Source: an uncultured bacterium (GTDB taxonomy: Bacteria; Armatimonadota; UBA5829; DSUL01). From it: 5,471 bases of DNA. The DNA lies in contig CALCJH010000432.1 of NCBI GenBank assembly GCA_937967775.1, positions 1 to 5,471 of the forward strand. The letters run 5' to 3'. The notes beneath the pieces were generated by a model, which did not search any database, was not told the origin of the DNA, and worked only from the letters and a program-made list of their open reading frames with translations. Shown one piece after another: positions 1 to 5,471 of this stretch. The translations under genes were made by a program, and so were the position numbers. Numbering within the stretch: the first letter of the stretch is position 1; the number at the start of each line of letters is the position of its first letter.

Positions 1-633
1 CTGGGAGGTATCTATTCGGACTGCCGGGCTGTTGGCCACATTGACGGAAGGGCTCCCTGTGATGCCCACGCTCCAGGGTCCGCTCTGGCTTACCGGGAGG
101 GGATTAGGAATGTTCAGACCGGCCAGAGTGATGGTGTTTCCGGACTGGGTGATGGAGATGTTGTCCCCCGCCGCCAGCGTCACCTCTCCCTTCAGGGAAT
201 TCAGGCTGGTGACCGCCGCGTCGGGGAGCACCTGCTCGGCCGTCAGGGAGCGCAGGGCAAAAGGTGCCGAAGCCAGCAGGACACGCGGGGTCAGCGTAAC
301 GCCGCCCACCCTTGTCTCCAGCCAGGCTTTTGCGGGAAGCTCCACTGAGGGCAGGGGTTGTTCCTTGCCCAACATTGTGGTGAAGAGTCCTCCGGACACC
401 GCCACCACCCGTCCTGTCTCCTCCCAGACGGGCGTGCCCCCGGTCGGGGAAGGGTAAATGGCGAAATCCATCACATAGCTTCCATTGGGCAGCGCCTGGC
501 CGCTCTCGTCGCTCAGCCGTCCCTGATAGGAGATCTGCCGGGGCACATCGGCCAGGGCGGCATTCAGTGTGACAGAGCCGAAAACGCAGGCGAAGAGAAT
601 CGTCCTCACGATCGGGGCGAAAGTCGGTTTCAA
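1..633 (-). CDS. Exported surface-type protein, N-terminal part (cut by left edge)
   Basis: An open frame of 211 codons reads leftward from a TTG at 633 and runs off the left edge with no stop. The TTG is chosen because AGGAG (642-646) sits 8 nt upstream and a signal peptide follows directly: K2 and R10, a hydrophobic stretch at about 12-27, and an Ala-Leu-Ala cleavage site after residue 28. Cys16 does not sit in a good lipobox. The mature start (DVPRQISYQGRLSD, 29-42) is typical of an exported-protein domain whose next elements are also visible: NGSYVMDFAIYPSPTGG (50-66), VWEE (69-72) and APFALRS (123-129). Residues 149-171 (VTLAAGDNISIT, then GNTITL) resemble segments in tail-fibre-like and adhesin proteins. 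From about 180 the chain becomes Ser/Pro/Val-rich and repetitive. The role is probably at the cell surface or outside the cell, but the substrate or partner is unknown. Being an exported protein is well supported; the function is not. Confidence 0.9.
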   Translation of the reverse strand, partial: MKPTFAPIVRTILFACVFGSVTLNAALADVPRQISYQGRLSDESGQALPNGSYVMDFAIYPSPTGGTPVWEETGRVVAVSGGLFTTMLGKEQPLPSVELPAKAWLETRVGGVTLTPRVLLASAPFALRSLTAEQVLPDAAVTSLNSLKGEVTLAAGDNISITQSGNTITLAGLNIPNPLPVSQSGPWSVGITGSPSVNVANSPAVRIDTSQ

Positions 634-641
634 AGGTGTGG

Positions 642-646
642 CTCCT
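642..646 (-). promoter_or_regulatory. Ribosome binding site fixing the TTG start at 633
   Basis: AGGAG on the minus strand lies 8 nt before the TTG at 633. It decides the start, because the first in-frame ATG is 54 codons further in and would remove the signal peptide and the QGRL motif. Confidence 0.8.
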
Positions 647-666
647 AATCTCGCTTGAAAGGATCA

Positions 667-703
667 GCCGACAGGCCAGCCGGAGGCTGAGCCCGTCGGC
701 CTG
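667..703 (-). other. Inverted-repeat cluster between the two leftward genes
   Basis: The 138-base gap between the secreted protein gene and the exported protein gene holds nested inverted repeats: GCCGAC (667-672) with GTCGGC (695-700), an alternative CAGGCC (672-677) with GGCCTG (698-703), and an inner CAGCC (677-681) with GGCTG (685-689) around a 3-base loop. RNA read leftward could fold here, about 35 bases before the downstream ribosome site. No T-run follows, so a standard intrinsic terminator is unlikely. A processing, attenuation or stability element is possible. The rest of the gap shows no convincing promoter. Confidence 0.35.
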
Positions 704-771
704 CAGCAGCATTCCCTGCCTTTATTGTCCCACAGAGCGGAGCGGAAAGTGCGGGGATGAGCAAAAACCGG

Positions 772-1677
772 TCACAGCAATTTGGGCCGCCACTCCGGAA
801 AGTCGCGAAGAAACAGGGGCAGCACGTCGTCCAGATCGCCTTCCACAAAGTAGATCTTGCCCCGTACCCCCACAGTGCGGCCGACAGGGCAGTCCGGAAA
901 CATCGGATCTGCGTGGATGCAGGGGATGTCGGCATTGGTCATGATCTTGTAGCTGTTGTCGAAGCCCAGAGCCACCAGCCGGCGGCCATCCTCGGAGACT
1001 GTGGCGATGAGCGGGATGTCCGCCTGCTCATCCGCCCACCAGCTCCGCTCGATCTGCGCCTTCGGCAGCGGCGGAAGGTCGGCGGTGTTCGTGACGATGA
1101 AGAACGGCTTCTGGCCCGACGTCGGCCCCGGTCTGGTCCGGGAAAGGGCCACCCATCTCCCCTTCACCCGGATGAACGTCCGCTCCGCATTCGGATCCTC
1201 GAATCCGCGCACCCCTTTCTGAATGAGGCAGTACTGGTTTCCGGAGTTCGTCAGGTCCGCAACGTATCCGTTGGTGATGCTTGAGACGATCTCCACGTCC
1301 CGTTTGCCGGGGCGGATCCGCACCGAGAAAGAGATGCCGTTCGCAAGCGCGCAGTCGTAGAACAGGATTCCGTGGCGGCTGGTCTTCCACGCCAGGGAAT
1401 GCGTCGGCATCGTGACAGGCGGCATGTCCGGGCGGGAGTGGTCTATGAAGAGCAGTCCGTGGTTGCTGCCGATCGTCTCCGGAGCCCTCAGGATCCATTG
1501 GCCCTCCTGCTCCCAGGGCGGCGAGATGGCAACGGACATCGCGTGGGGGTAGGGGCCCTCCACCGGGACGGGCTCCACTTTCACCGTTGCTTTCCCCTGG
1601 TCTGCCATCACTCCTCCTGCCGTCAGAATGGCCGCCAGCGCGGCAGCAAGCGGCTTCACTGCTTTCGTCATCGTCAT
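772..1677 (-). CDS. Secreted protein of unknown function, 301 residues
   Basis: The function is not recognised. The frame is open upstream to 1746, but the ATG at 1677 is preferred. A tandem AGGACAGGA (1681-1689) lies just before it, and it directly begins a signal peptide (K5, K8, Ala/Leu-rich core 10-20, cleavage after Val-Met-Ala at 25). A second ATG at 1671 would serve equally well. The mature chain is rich in alternating beta-strand-like segments and has no further membrane helix. Segments that look conserved are SPPWEQEGQW (52-61), ITNG (134-137), FEDPNAERTFIRVKGRW (159-175) and NADIPCIHADPMFPD (248-262). The end, at about 275-296, reads as FVEGDLDDVLPLF then DFPEW. Cysteines 109, 150, 253 and 263 could form two disulfides outside the membrane. 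Met90 and His93 are not in any catalytic motif I know. It lies upstream of the exported protein gene on the same strand and may be cotranscribed with it across a 138-base gap. It resembles uncharacterised proteins of environmental bacteria, by impression only. Confidence 0.9.
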   Translation of the reverse strand: MTMTKAVKPLAAALAAILTAGGVMADQGKATVKVEPVPVEGPYPHAMSVAISPPWEQEGQWILRAPETIGSNHGLLFIDHSRPDMPPVTMPTHSLAWKTSRHGILFYDCALANGISFSVRIRPGKRDVEIVSSITNGYVADLTNSGNQYCLIQKGVRGFEDPNAERTFIRVKGRWVALSRTRPGPTSGQKPFFIVTNTADLPPLPKAQIERSWWADEQADIPLIATVSEDGRRLVALGFDNSYKIMTNADIPCIHADPMFPDCPVGRTVGVRGKIYFVEGDLDDVLPLFLRDFPEWRPKLL

Positions 1678-1680
1678 CCG

Positions 1681-1689
1681 TCCTGTCCT
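1681..1689 (-). promoter_or_regulatory. Tandem ribosome binding site before the gene at 1677
   Basis: AGGACAGGA on the minus strand offers two AGGA cores. The distal core is 8 nt from the ATG at 1677 and the proximal core is 9 nt from the ATG at 1671. Both ATGs are therefore usable, and the products differ by two residues. Confidence 0.65.
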
Positions 1690-1716
1690 GCCCGGGTGTG
1701 CCAGGCGAATAGGAGC

Positions 1717-1722
1717 ATTGTA
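1717..1722 (-). promoter_or_regulatory. Candidate leftward -10 box
   Basis: TACAAT (5 of 6 to the consensus) on the minus strand would start RNA near 1710, giving a leader of about 33 nt before the ATG at 1677. No good -35 box lies 16-18 bases further upstream, and there is no TG extension. It is plausible by position but weak by sequence. Confidence 0.35.
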
Positions 1723-1762
1723 TCCGTCGGCGGCCGCCGGACGCATTTCGCGAGAGACTGCG

Positions 1763-1771
1763 TGATATAAT
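1763..1771 (+). promoter_or_regulatory. Extended -10 promoter for the cstA-family gene
   Basis: TGATATAAT matches the extended -10 consensus TGnTATAAT exactly. No clear TTGACA lies 16-18 bases upstream, which is usual for extended -10 promoters. RNA would begin near 1778 and give a leader of about 118 nt before the TTG at 1896. It stands out as an AT-rich island in a GC-rich region and is the best promoter in the window. No CRP-type palindrome (TGTGA-N6-TCACA) is visible nearby. Confidence 0.65.
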
Positions 1772-1777
1772 CGTCTT

Positions 1778-1895
1778 TGCCCGGCCGCAATGACGCGCAG
1801 AAAGCGGCCGCGCCTTTCAGCGTCTGCCTCCGGCTTCAGGGTCGCCTGCGGGCGGATCGGCGTGCCCTGGCACTCCGCCGGAGAGGAGGGTTCAC
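1778..1895 (+). promoter_or_regulatory. Leader of the cstA-family gene with potential RNA structure
   Basis: Three pairings are visible in the predicted leader. CGGCCGC (1782-1788) is perfectly complementary to GCGGCCG (1804-1810) across a 15-base loop. CTCC (1873-1876) pairs with GGAG (1880-1883) next to the ribosome site. CCTCC (1827-1831) could pair with GGAGG (1885-1889), which is the ribosome site itself. No known riboswitch class is recognised. Translational control is possible, but such pairings also arise by chance at this GC content. Confidence 0.3.
1884..1889 (+). promoter_or_regulatory. Strong ribosome binding site fixing the TTG start at 1896
   Basis: A perfect AGGAGG lies 6 nt before the TTG. 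It decides the start, since the frame gives the expected CstA N-terminus (a hydrophobic helix from residue 3) exactly from this codon. Confidence 0.85.
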
Positions 1896-3713
1896 TTGCA
1901 CGCTCTCTATCTTATACTTGTTTCGCTACTGGCTCTGGGCTTCGCCTATCGCTATTACGCCGCATTTCTGGCAGCCAAGGTCGCCGTAGTGGAGGCGGAG
2001 CGGCGCACTCCGGCTCACGAGTTCCGCGACGGGCGCGACTATCATCCCACGAACCGGATCGTCCTGTTCGGGCATCATTTCGCGGCCATCGCCGGCGCGG
2101 GGCCGCTCATCGGTCCGGTGCTGGCGGCGCAATACGGATACTTGCCCGGCGCCATCTGGATCCTTGTGGGAGCCATTTTCGCCGGATGCGTGCACGACTT
2201 CATACTGTTGCACGCAAGTGTCCGCAACGGGGGACGGTCGCTTTCGCATATCGCGCAGAAGTACCTGGGGACAGTGGCCGGCTGGTGCACCGGCCTGGCT
2301 ATCCTGTTCATCATCATCGTGGCGCTCGCCGGACTGGCTATCGTTGTGGTCAACGCCCTCCGGGAGAGCGCGTGGGGCACGTTCACCCTGATCTGCACCA
2401 TCCCCATTGCGCTCCTGATGGGTCAGTGGCTCTACAAGATCCGCCCCGGGCGCGTGGGGGAAGCATCCGCGATCGGCGTGGTCCTGCTGCTTGCGGCGGT
2501 CGTTGCGGGCGGGCCGGTGGCGCACTCGGCCTTCGGGAAATACTTCGTTTTCACGGAGCAGCAGATCAAGGTGGGCCTGGCTCTGTACGGCTTCATCGCC
2601 GCGGTCCTGCCCGTGTGGATGCTGCTGTGTCCGCGCGACTACCTTTCCACCTATCTAAAGCTCGGCACGGTGGCGCTTCTGGCGGTGGGGTTGATAATCG
2701 TCAACCCCGAGCTGCGCATGCCCGCTACCACGCCGTTCCTGTCCGGCGGAGGGCCCATCGTGCCTGGCCCGGTGTGGCCGTATGTCACCATCACCATCAT
2801 GTGCGGGGCCATTTCAGGGTTCCACGCCCTCATCGTCAGCGGCACTACCCCCAAGATGCTGAATTCCGAATCCGAGATGAAGTTCATCGGGTATGGAGCC
2901 ATGGCGGTGGAGGGTTTCGTGGCCATTCTGGCTCTTATCGCGGCGTGCGCGTTGCATCAGGGAGACTACTTCGCCATCTCCACCAAACCCGAAGTCTGGA
3001 GCGCGCTGTCCGCCAGCACCGGCATTTCCACGGTGGAGCTTCCAACCCTGTCGGCCGCAGTGCAGGAGGACCTGATGGGCCGGCCTGGCGGCTCCGTCAC
3101 GCTGGCGGTCGGGATGGCGTCCGTCTTCTCCGGGCTTCCGGGGATGAAGACCATGATGGCCTACTGGTACCACTTCGCCATCATGTTCGAGGCGCTCTTC
3201 ATCCTGACCACCATAGACACCGGCACCCGCGTGGCCCGGTTCATTCTGCAGGAGATGCTGGGCAAAGTGTATCGTCCTCTGGGATCCAGTACGTGGATGC
3301 CCGGAGTGGTGCTGACCAGCGCGCTCATCTGTCTGGCGTGGGGCGGGCTGCTCTACGGGGGCACCATCTCCACCATCTGGCCGATGTTCGGGCTGGCAAA
3401 CCAGCTGCTGGCGGCTCTGGGGCTTGCAATCGGTACGTCCTATCTGCTCCGCGCCGCCCCGAAGCGCGTCTATGCCGCCACCACGTTTCTGCCGTTCGTG
3501 GTGCTGGCCGTCACCACATACGTGGCCGGGTTTATGAACCTGTCCTCCTACATGGAGAAGTCCACCCGGGTCTTCGACATGTTCTTCGTCAACGCGCTGC
3601 TCTCCATCGCCATGCTGGTGCTGAGCACCGTCATCGTGCTGGTGTCCTTCCGGGACTGGCTGAACGGCCGGTCTCCGGTGGCGGCTCCCGTTCAGGATAG
3701 CTCGGCGGCGTAA
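1896..3713 (+). CDS. cstA: CstA-family carbon starvation transporter (pyruvate/peptide uptake)
   Basis: This inner-membrane transporter of 605 residues starts at TTG. Members of the family take up peptides (CstA) or pyruvate (CstA, BtsT/YjiY) in enterobacteria; the substrate here cannot be read from sequence. The chain is a series of hydrophobic helices from residue 3 to about 590. Family hallmarks are HPTNR (50-54), GHHFAAIAGAGPLIGPVLAAQ (59-79), the RPGR segment with following glycines, LCPRDYLSTYLK, FHALIVSGTTPKM (309-321) and WYHFAIMFEALFILTTIDTGTR (424-445). The CstA_5TM-type C-terminal part contains GLANQLLA (499-506). The match to Escherichia coli CstA is close along the whole core. 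The protein is about 100 residues shorter than the roughly 700-residue enterobacterial forms, mainly by shorter loops and a short polar tail; such short forms are common elsewhere. It is transcribed from the extended -10 site and stops 2 bases before the next gene. Enterobacterial homologues respond to carbon limitation, but no such operator is visible here. Confidence 0.96.
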   Translation: MHALYLILVSLLALGFAYRYYAAFLAAKVAVVEAERRTPAHEFRDGRDYHPTNRIVLFGHHFAAIAGAGPLIGPVLAAQYGYLPGAIWILVGAIFAGCVHDFILLHASVRNGGRSLSHIAQKYLGTVAGWCTGLAILFIIIVALAGLAIVVVNALRESAWGTFTLICTIPIALLMGQWLYKIRPGRVGEASAIGVVLLLAAVVAGGPVAHSAFGKYFVFTEQQIKVGLALYGFIAAVLPVWMLLCPRDYLSTYLKLGTVALLAVGLIIVNPELRMPATTPFLSGGGPIVPGPVWPYVTITIMCGAISGFHALIVSGTTPKMLNSESEMKFIGYGAMAVEGFVAILALIAACALHQGDYFAISTKPEVWSALSASTGISTVELPTLSAAVQEDLMGRPGGSVTLAVGMASVFSGLPGMKTMMAYWYHFAIMFEALFILTTIDTGTRVARFILQEMLGKVYRPLGSSTWMPGVVLTSALICLAWGGLLYGGTISTIWPMFGLANQLLAALGLAIGTSYLLRAAPKRVYAATTFLPFVVLAVTTYVAGFMNLSSYMEKSTRVFDMFFVNALLSIAMLVLSTVIVLVSFRDWLNGRSPVAAPVQDSSAA

Positions 3714-3715
3714 AG

Positions 3716-4120
3716 GTGGACGCGGCGGAGCGCAGGCCCATCAGGCTGGAAGTCACGCCGGAGGCTGCTGCACGCGCGGCCGTGGAGGCGCGGGGGCGCG
3801 CCCTGATCTTGCAGTACCGGGAACTGCAGCCGGGAGGCTGCTGCGCGGCCGGGGCGATGGTGCGGCTGGTGTGGCGAAGCCTGGCGGATGCCTCGGCGGA
3901 CCCGGACCTTGTGCCTGCGGGCGACGCGGGCGGCGTTCCGCTATTCTGCCATCACGTGGTGGCCCGCTTCGCGGCCGAACACCCGGTGCGCATCGGGCTC
4001 CGGAGGTTCGGACCGTGGCGGTGGCTGGCCATCCAGGCCGACCGCGATCCGGCGATGTGGAGCTTCTTCGGTGACGGTCCCTTCGGCGGCCGGGATTCCA
4101 GTTGCGCCCCGGAGCGCTGA
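3716..4120 (+). CDS. Small Cys-Cys protein, possibly HesB/IscA-like CC/Se motif group
   Basis: This is a soluble protein of 134 residues with no signal peptide or membrane helix. The GTG start lies 2 bases after the cstA stop. No separate ribosome site is seen, so translation probably depends on ribosomes ending cstA. The start is supported because conserved-looking sequence begins at once: IRLEVTPEAA (9-18). Then come a strand ALILQY (29-34), PGGCC (39-43), a second strand region (48-54), the segment GVPLFCHH (73-80) and RWLAIQ (102-107). The order (LTPEA-like helix start, strand, Gly-Cys-Cys, 'dGvpvyv'-like strand, final strand) resembles HesB/IscA-like proteins of the CC/Se motif type, which can carry selenocysteine. 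Here both positions are plain Cys codons (3839-3844). Cys78 and Cys130 are also present. It is unlike YbdD/YjiX, the usual small partner of CstA. A metal, Fe-S or redox role is an inference. That it is a real gene is well supported; its family is uncertain. Confidence 0.8.
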   Translation: MDAAERRPIRLEVTPEAAARAAVEARGRALILQYRELQPGGCCAAGAMVRLVWRSLADASADPDLVPAGDAGGVPLFCHHVVARFAAEHPVRIGLRRFGPWRWLAIQADRDPAMWSFFGDGPFGGRDSSCAPER

Positions 4121-4126
4121 TTGGGG

Positions 4127-4132
4127 TAATAT
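4127..4132 (+). promoter_or_regulatory. Weak candidate -10 in the gap before the flavoprotein gene
   Basis: TAATAT lies 7 bases past the stop of the small gene. It has 4 of 6 consensus positions and a poor TTGCGC (4102-4107) 19 bases upstream. It could give the flavoprotein gene some expression apart from cstA. The 87-base gap otherwise shows only a short GC palindrome (4137-4144) and the ribosome site. Confidence 0.2.
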
Positions 4133-4193
4133 CCTGCCGGCCGGGATGCTGCGCACAGCTGTCCCGGCGGACACGGGAGATCGAACAGGGAAC

Positions 4194-4199
4194 GGGGAG
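4194..4199 (+). promoter_or_regulatory. Ribosome binding site fixing the GTG start at 4208
   Basis: GGGGAG lies 8 nt before the GTG at 4208. The start gives the expected short lead (about 5 residues) before the FAD-binding strand, so the gene is complete at its N-terminus. Confidence 0.7.
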
Positions 4200-4207
4200 T
4201 CCGGTAA

Positions 4208-5440
4208 GTGGAGTCTACGAAATATCTCATCGTTGGCGGCGGGCTGGCGGCCGCCACGGCTGCGGAGGAGCTGGTCCGCGCAGATGAGTCGGCCAGAGGC
4301 GCGACGGTCATCCTGACGGCGGAGGCCGATCTGCCCTATCATCGTCCCCCTCTTTCCAAGGGGTTCCTAACGGGCAGGGAAAAGCTCGAAGACCTGTTCG
4401 TGCATCCCCAGGATTTTTATGCCTCCAACGGCATCGAGGTTCGTTTCCGGACGCGGGCGCGGCTTATAGATCCCGCGTCGCGGGTGTGCGAACTGGAGCT
4501 GAACCGCTCCATAGCCTTCGAGAAGGCGCTCATAGTCACCGGAGCCTCTCCGGTTCGGTTCGAGGGGCCGGGCCGCGCCCTGGAGGGCATCCATTACCTG
4601 AGAAACATCCAGGACTCCGAGCGCATCCGAAGGGCTTCGGATGACTGGAACGACGTGGCCATTGTCGGGGCCGGCTTCATCGGAATGGAGCTGGCAGCGG
4701 CGTTCGCGTCACGCGGCATCCGAACGACGGTCATCTCCCGGGGCCGGGCTGTGCTGGACAGGATGCACAACCCGGAGGTCTCCGCGTTCCTGCAGCGATA
4801 CTTCGAGCGCCGCGGCGTCCGCTTCCTGCTGGAGGACGAGCCCTACGGGCTGATGGGGTCCGGCGCCGTGAACCTCATCCACACGCGAAGGGGCCAGAAG
4901 GTTGCCTGCGATGGCGTGGTCTTCGGAGTGGGCGCTTCTCCGAATGTTGCCCTGGCAGAGGCCAGCAGGCTGCGGGTGGAGAACGGCGTGGTGGTGGACG
5001 GTCTTTTGCAGACGTCCGTGCCCGGCATCTTTGCCGCCGGAGACGTGTCCAGCTTCCCGGACGCCGTGTTCGGGGTGCGCAGGCGGGTGGAGCACTGGGA
5101 CAACGCCGAGTCCCAGGGAAGGGTGGCCGGCCGCAACCTGGCGGGGGTCGGCGAGCGATTCGACCGAGTCTCTATGTATTTTACGGACCTCTTCGACCTT
5201 TCCCTTGAGGTCTGGGGGATGCCGCGGGAAGGGGATCGCATCGTCCTGCGCGGTGACCTGAGCGACCGCTCCATCTTCGCGTGGCACCTGCGGGACGACG
5301 TGGTCAATGCGGCCGTCCTTATGGGCCGCCCGCCGGAGGAGTCGGAGCTGGTGGAGAAGATCATCCGCGCCCGACTGAATGTGGCCGGACGGATCGCGCA
5401 TCTCAGAGACCCGCGAAAGCCGCTTGAGGATCTGCTGTGA
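4208..5440 (+). CDS. FAD/NAD(P)H ferredoxin- or rubredoxin-reductase-like flavoprotein
   Basis: This cytoplasmic flavoprotein of 410 residues starts at GTG and has the usual length for the BphA4/AIF-like reductases that pass electrons from NAD(P)H through FAD to a small iron-sulfur protein. The FAD domain begins with YLIVGGGLAAATAAEEL (6-22) and has PYHRPPLSKGFL (43-54) and VTGASP (110-115). The nucleotide domain has VAIVGAGFIGMELA (150-163). FAD binding is completed by GIFAAGDVSSFPD (273-285) and RVEHWDNAESQG (293-304). A C-terminal reductase domain (about 310-410) includes YFTDLFDLSLEVWG, closer to the AIF-like subgroup than to dioxygenase reductases. No CxxC redox motif is present, so it is not a thioredoxin- or lipoamide-type disulfide reductase. 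After the second strand of the nucleotide fold the residues are Ser177-Arg178, not the Glu usual for NADH, which hints at NADPH use. The electron acceptor is not encoded in the window. It lies 87 bases after the CC protein gene and may share its operon. Confidence 0.95.
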   Translation: MESTKYLIVGGGLAAATAAEELVRADESARGATVILTAEADLPYHRPPLSKGFLTGREKLEDLFVHPQDFYASNGIEVRFRTRARLIDPASRVCELELNRSIAFEKALIVTGASPVRFEGPGRALEGIHYLRNIQDSERIRRASDDWNDVAIVGAGFIGMELAAAFASRGIRTTVISRGRAVLDRMHNPEVSAFLQRYFERRGVRFLLEDEPYGLMGSGAVNLIHTRRGQKVACDGVVFGVGASPNVALAEASRLRVENGVVVDGLLQTSVPGIFAAGDVSSFPDAVFGVRRRVEHWDNAESQGRVAGRNLAGVGERFDRVSMYFTDLFDLSLEVWGMPREGDRIVLRGDLSDRSIFAWHLRDDVVNAAVLMGRPPEESELVEKIIRARLNVAGRIAHLRDPRKPLEDLL

Positions 5441-5468
5441 ATCCCGCCGGGCTCCGCTGCCTGCGGAT
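5441..5468 (+). terminator. Possible hairpin directly after the flavoprotein stop
   Basis: ATCC (5441-5444) pairs with GGAT (5465-5468), GC (5446-5447) with GC (5463-5464), and GGGC (5449-5452) with GCCT (5459-5462, one G-U pair) around a 6-base loop. Single-base bulges interrupt the stem. The window ends three bases later, so a T-run cannot be checked. It could be the base of a terminator or chance pairing. Confidence 0.2.
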
Positions 5469-5471
5469 GCC

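Noticed and set aside
104..712. Minus-strand open frame of 202 codons starting with ATG
   Set aside because: Its product is His/Arg/Gly-rich low-complexity sequence. The frame from the TTG at 633 gives a signal peptide and recognisable domain over the same bases.
763..767. T-run after the stop of the secreted protein gene as a terminator
   Set aside because: Five T's occur on the minus strand, but no convincing stem precedes them.
1678..1746. N-terminal extension of the secreted protein to the ATG at 1746
   Set aside because: The extra 23 residues are charged and would precede a signal peptide. The tandem ribosome site favours 1677 or 1671.
1926..2525. Antisense open frame across cstA
   Set aside because: It is fully contained in the opposite strand of a well-supported gene and has no recognisable product.
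1790..3700. Long plus-strand open frame of 636 codons
   Set aside because: It lies over cstA in another frame, its product is Arg/Gly/His-rich with no hydrophobic helices, and the cstA frame matches a known family throughout. High GC leaves the alternative frame open.
4137..4144. CCGGCCGG palindrome in the gap before the flavoprotein gene
   Set aside because: It is too short to call an operator or terminator, and such palindromes are expected by chance at this GC content.
4709..5401. Antisense open frame of 230 codons across the flavoprotein gene
   Set aside because: Its product is His-rich and shadow-like; the sense frame has all expected FAD and nucleotide motifs.

Overview
The window is high-GC DNA (roughly 60-65% G+C by eye), densely coding, with strong purine-rich Shine-Dalgarno sites. 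Four of the five predicted genes start with TTG or GTG. This points to a high-GC free-living bacterium. The two exported proteins on the left have a style I associate with poorly characterised environmental phyla such as Armatimonadota or Planctomycetota, but this is an impression and the sequence does not fix the taxon. I see no RNA gene, insertion sequence, CRISPR array or attachment site.

Layout: bases 1-1677 hold two minus-strand genes. The leftmost (633 to 1, running off the left edge) is an exported surface-type protein. It has a signal peptide, an ISYQGRL-type N-terminal domain, a tail-fibre-like 'VTLAAGDNI' segment and the start of a short-period repeat region. Upstream of it, 1677 to 772 encodes a secreted protein of unknown function with four cysteines. 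A divergent intergenic region (1678-1895) carries an extended -10 promoter facing right, a weaker promoter candidate facing left, and a leader of about 118 nt with potential RNA structure.

Bases 1896-5440 hold three plus-strand genes. The first is a CstA-family transporter, most likely for pyruvate or peptides. Two bases after it comes a 134-residue soluble protein with an adjacent Cys-Cys pair, which may belong to the HesB/IscA-like 'CC/Se motif' group. After an 87-base gap comes a three-domain FAD- and NAD(P)H-dependent ferredoxin/rubredoxin-reductase-like flavoprotein. The spacing suggests that cstA and the CC protein are cotranscribed. The flavoprotein may be in the same operon or have its own weak promoter.

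As a set, the right half joins a carbon-starvation transporter to a redox-type small protein and an electron-transfer flavoprotein. The functional link is inferred from position only. The most unusual point is that the small gene after cstA is not of the YbdD/YjiX (DUF466) type that accompanies cstA in enterobacteria.
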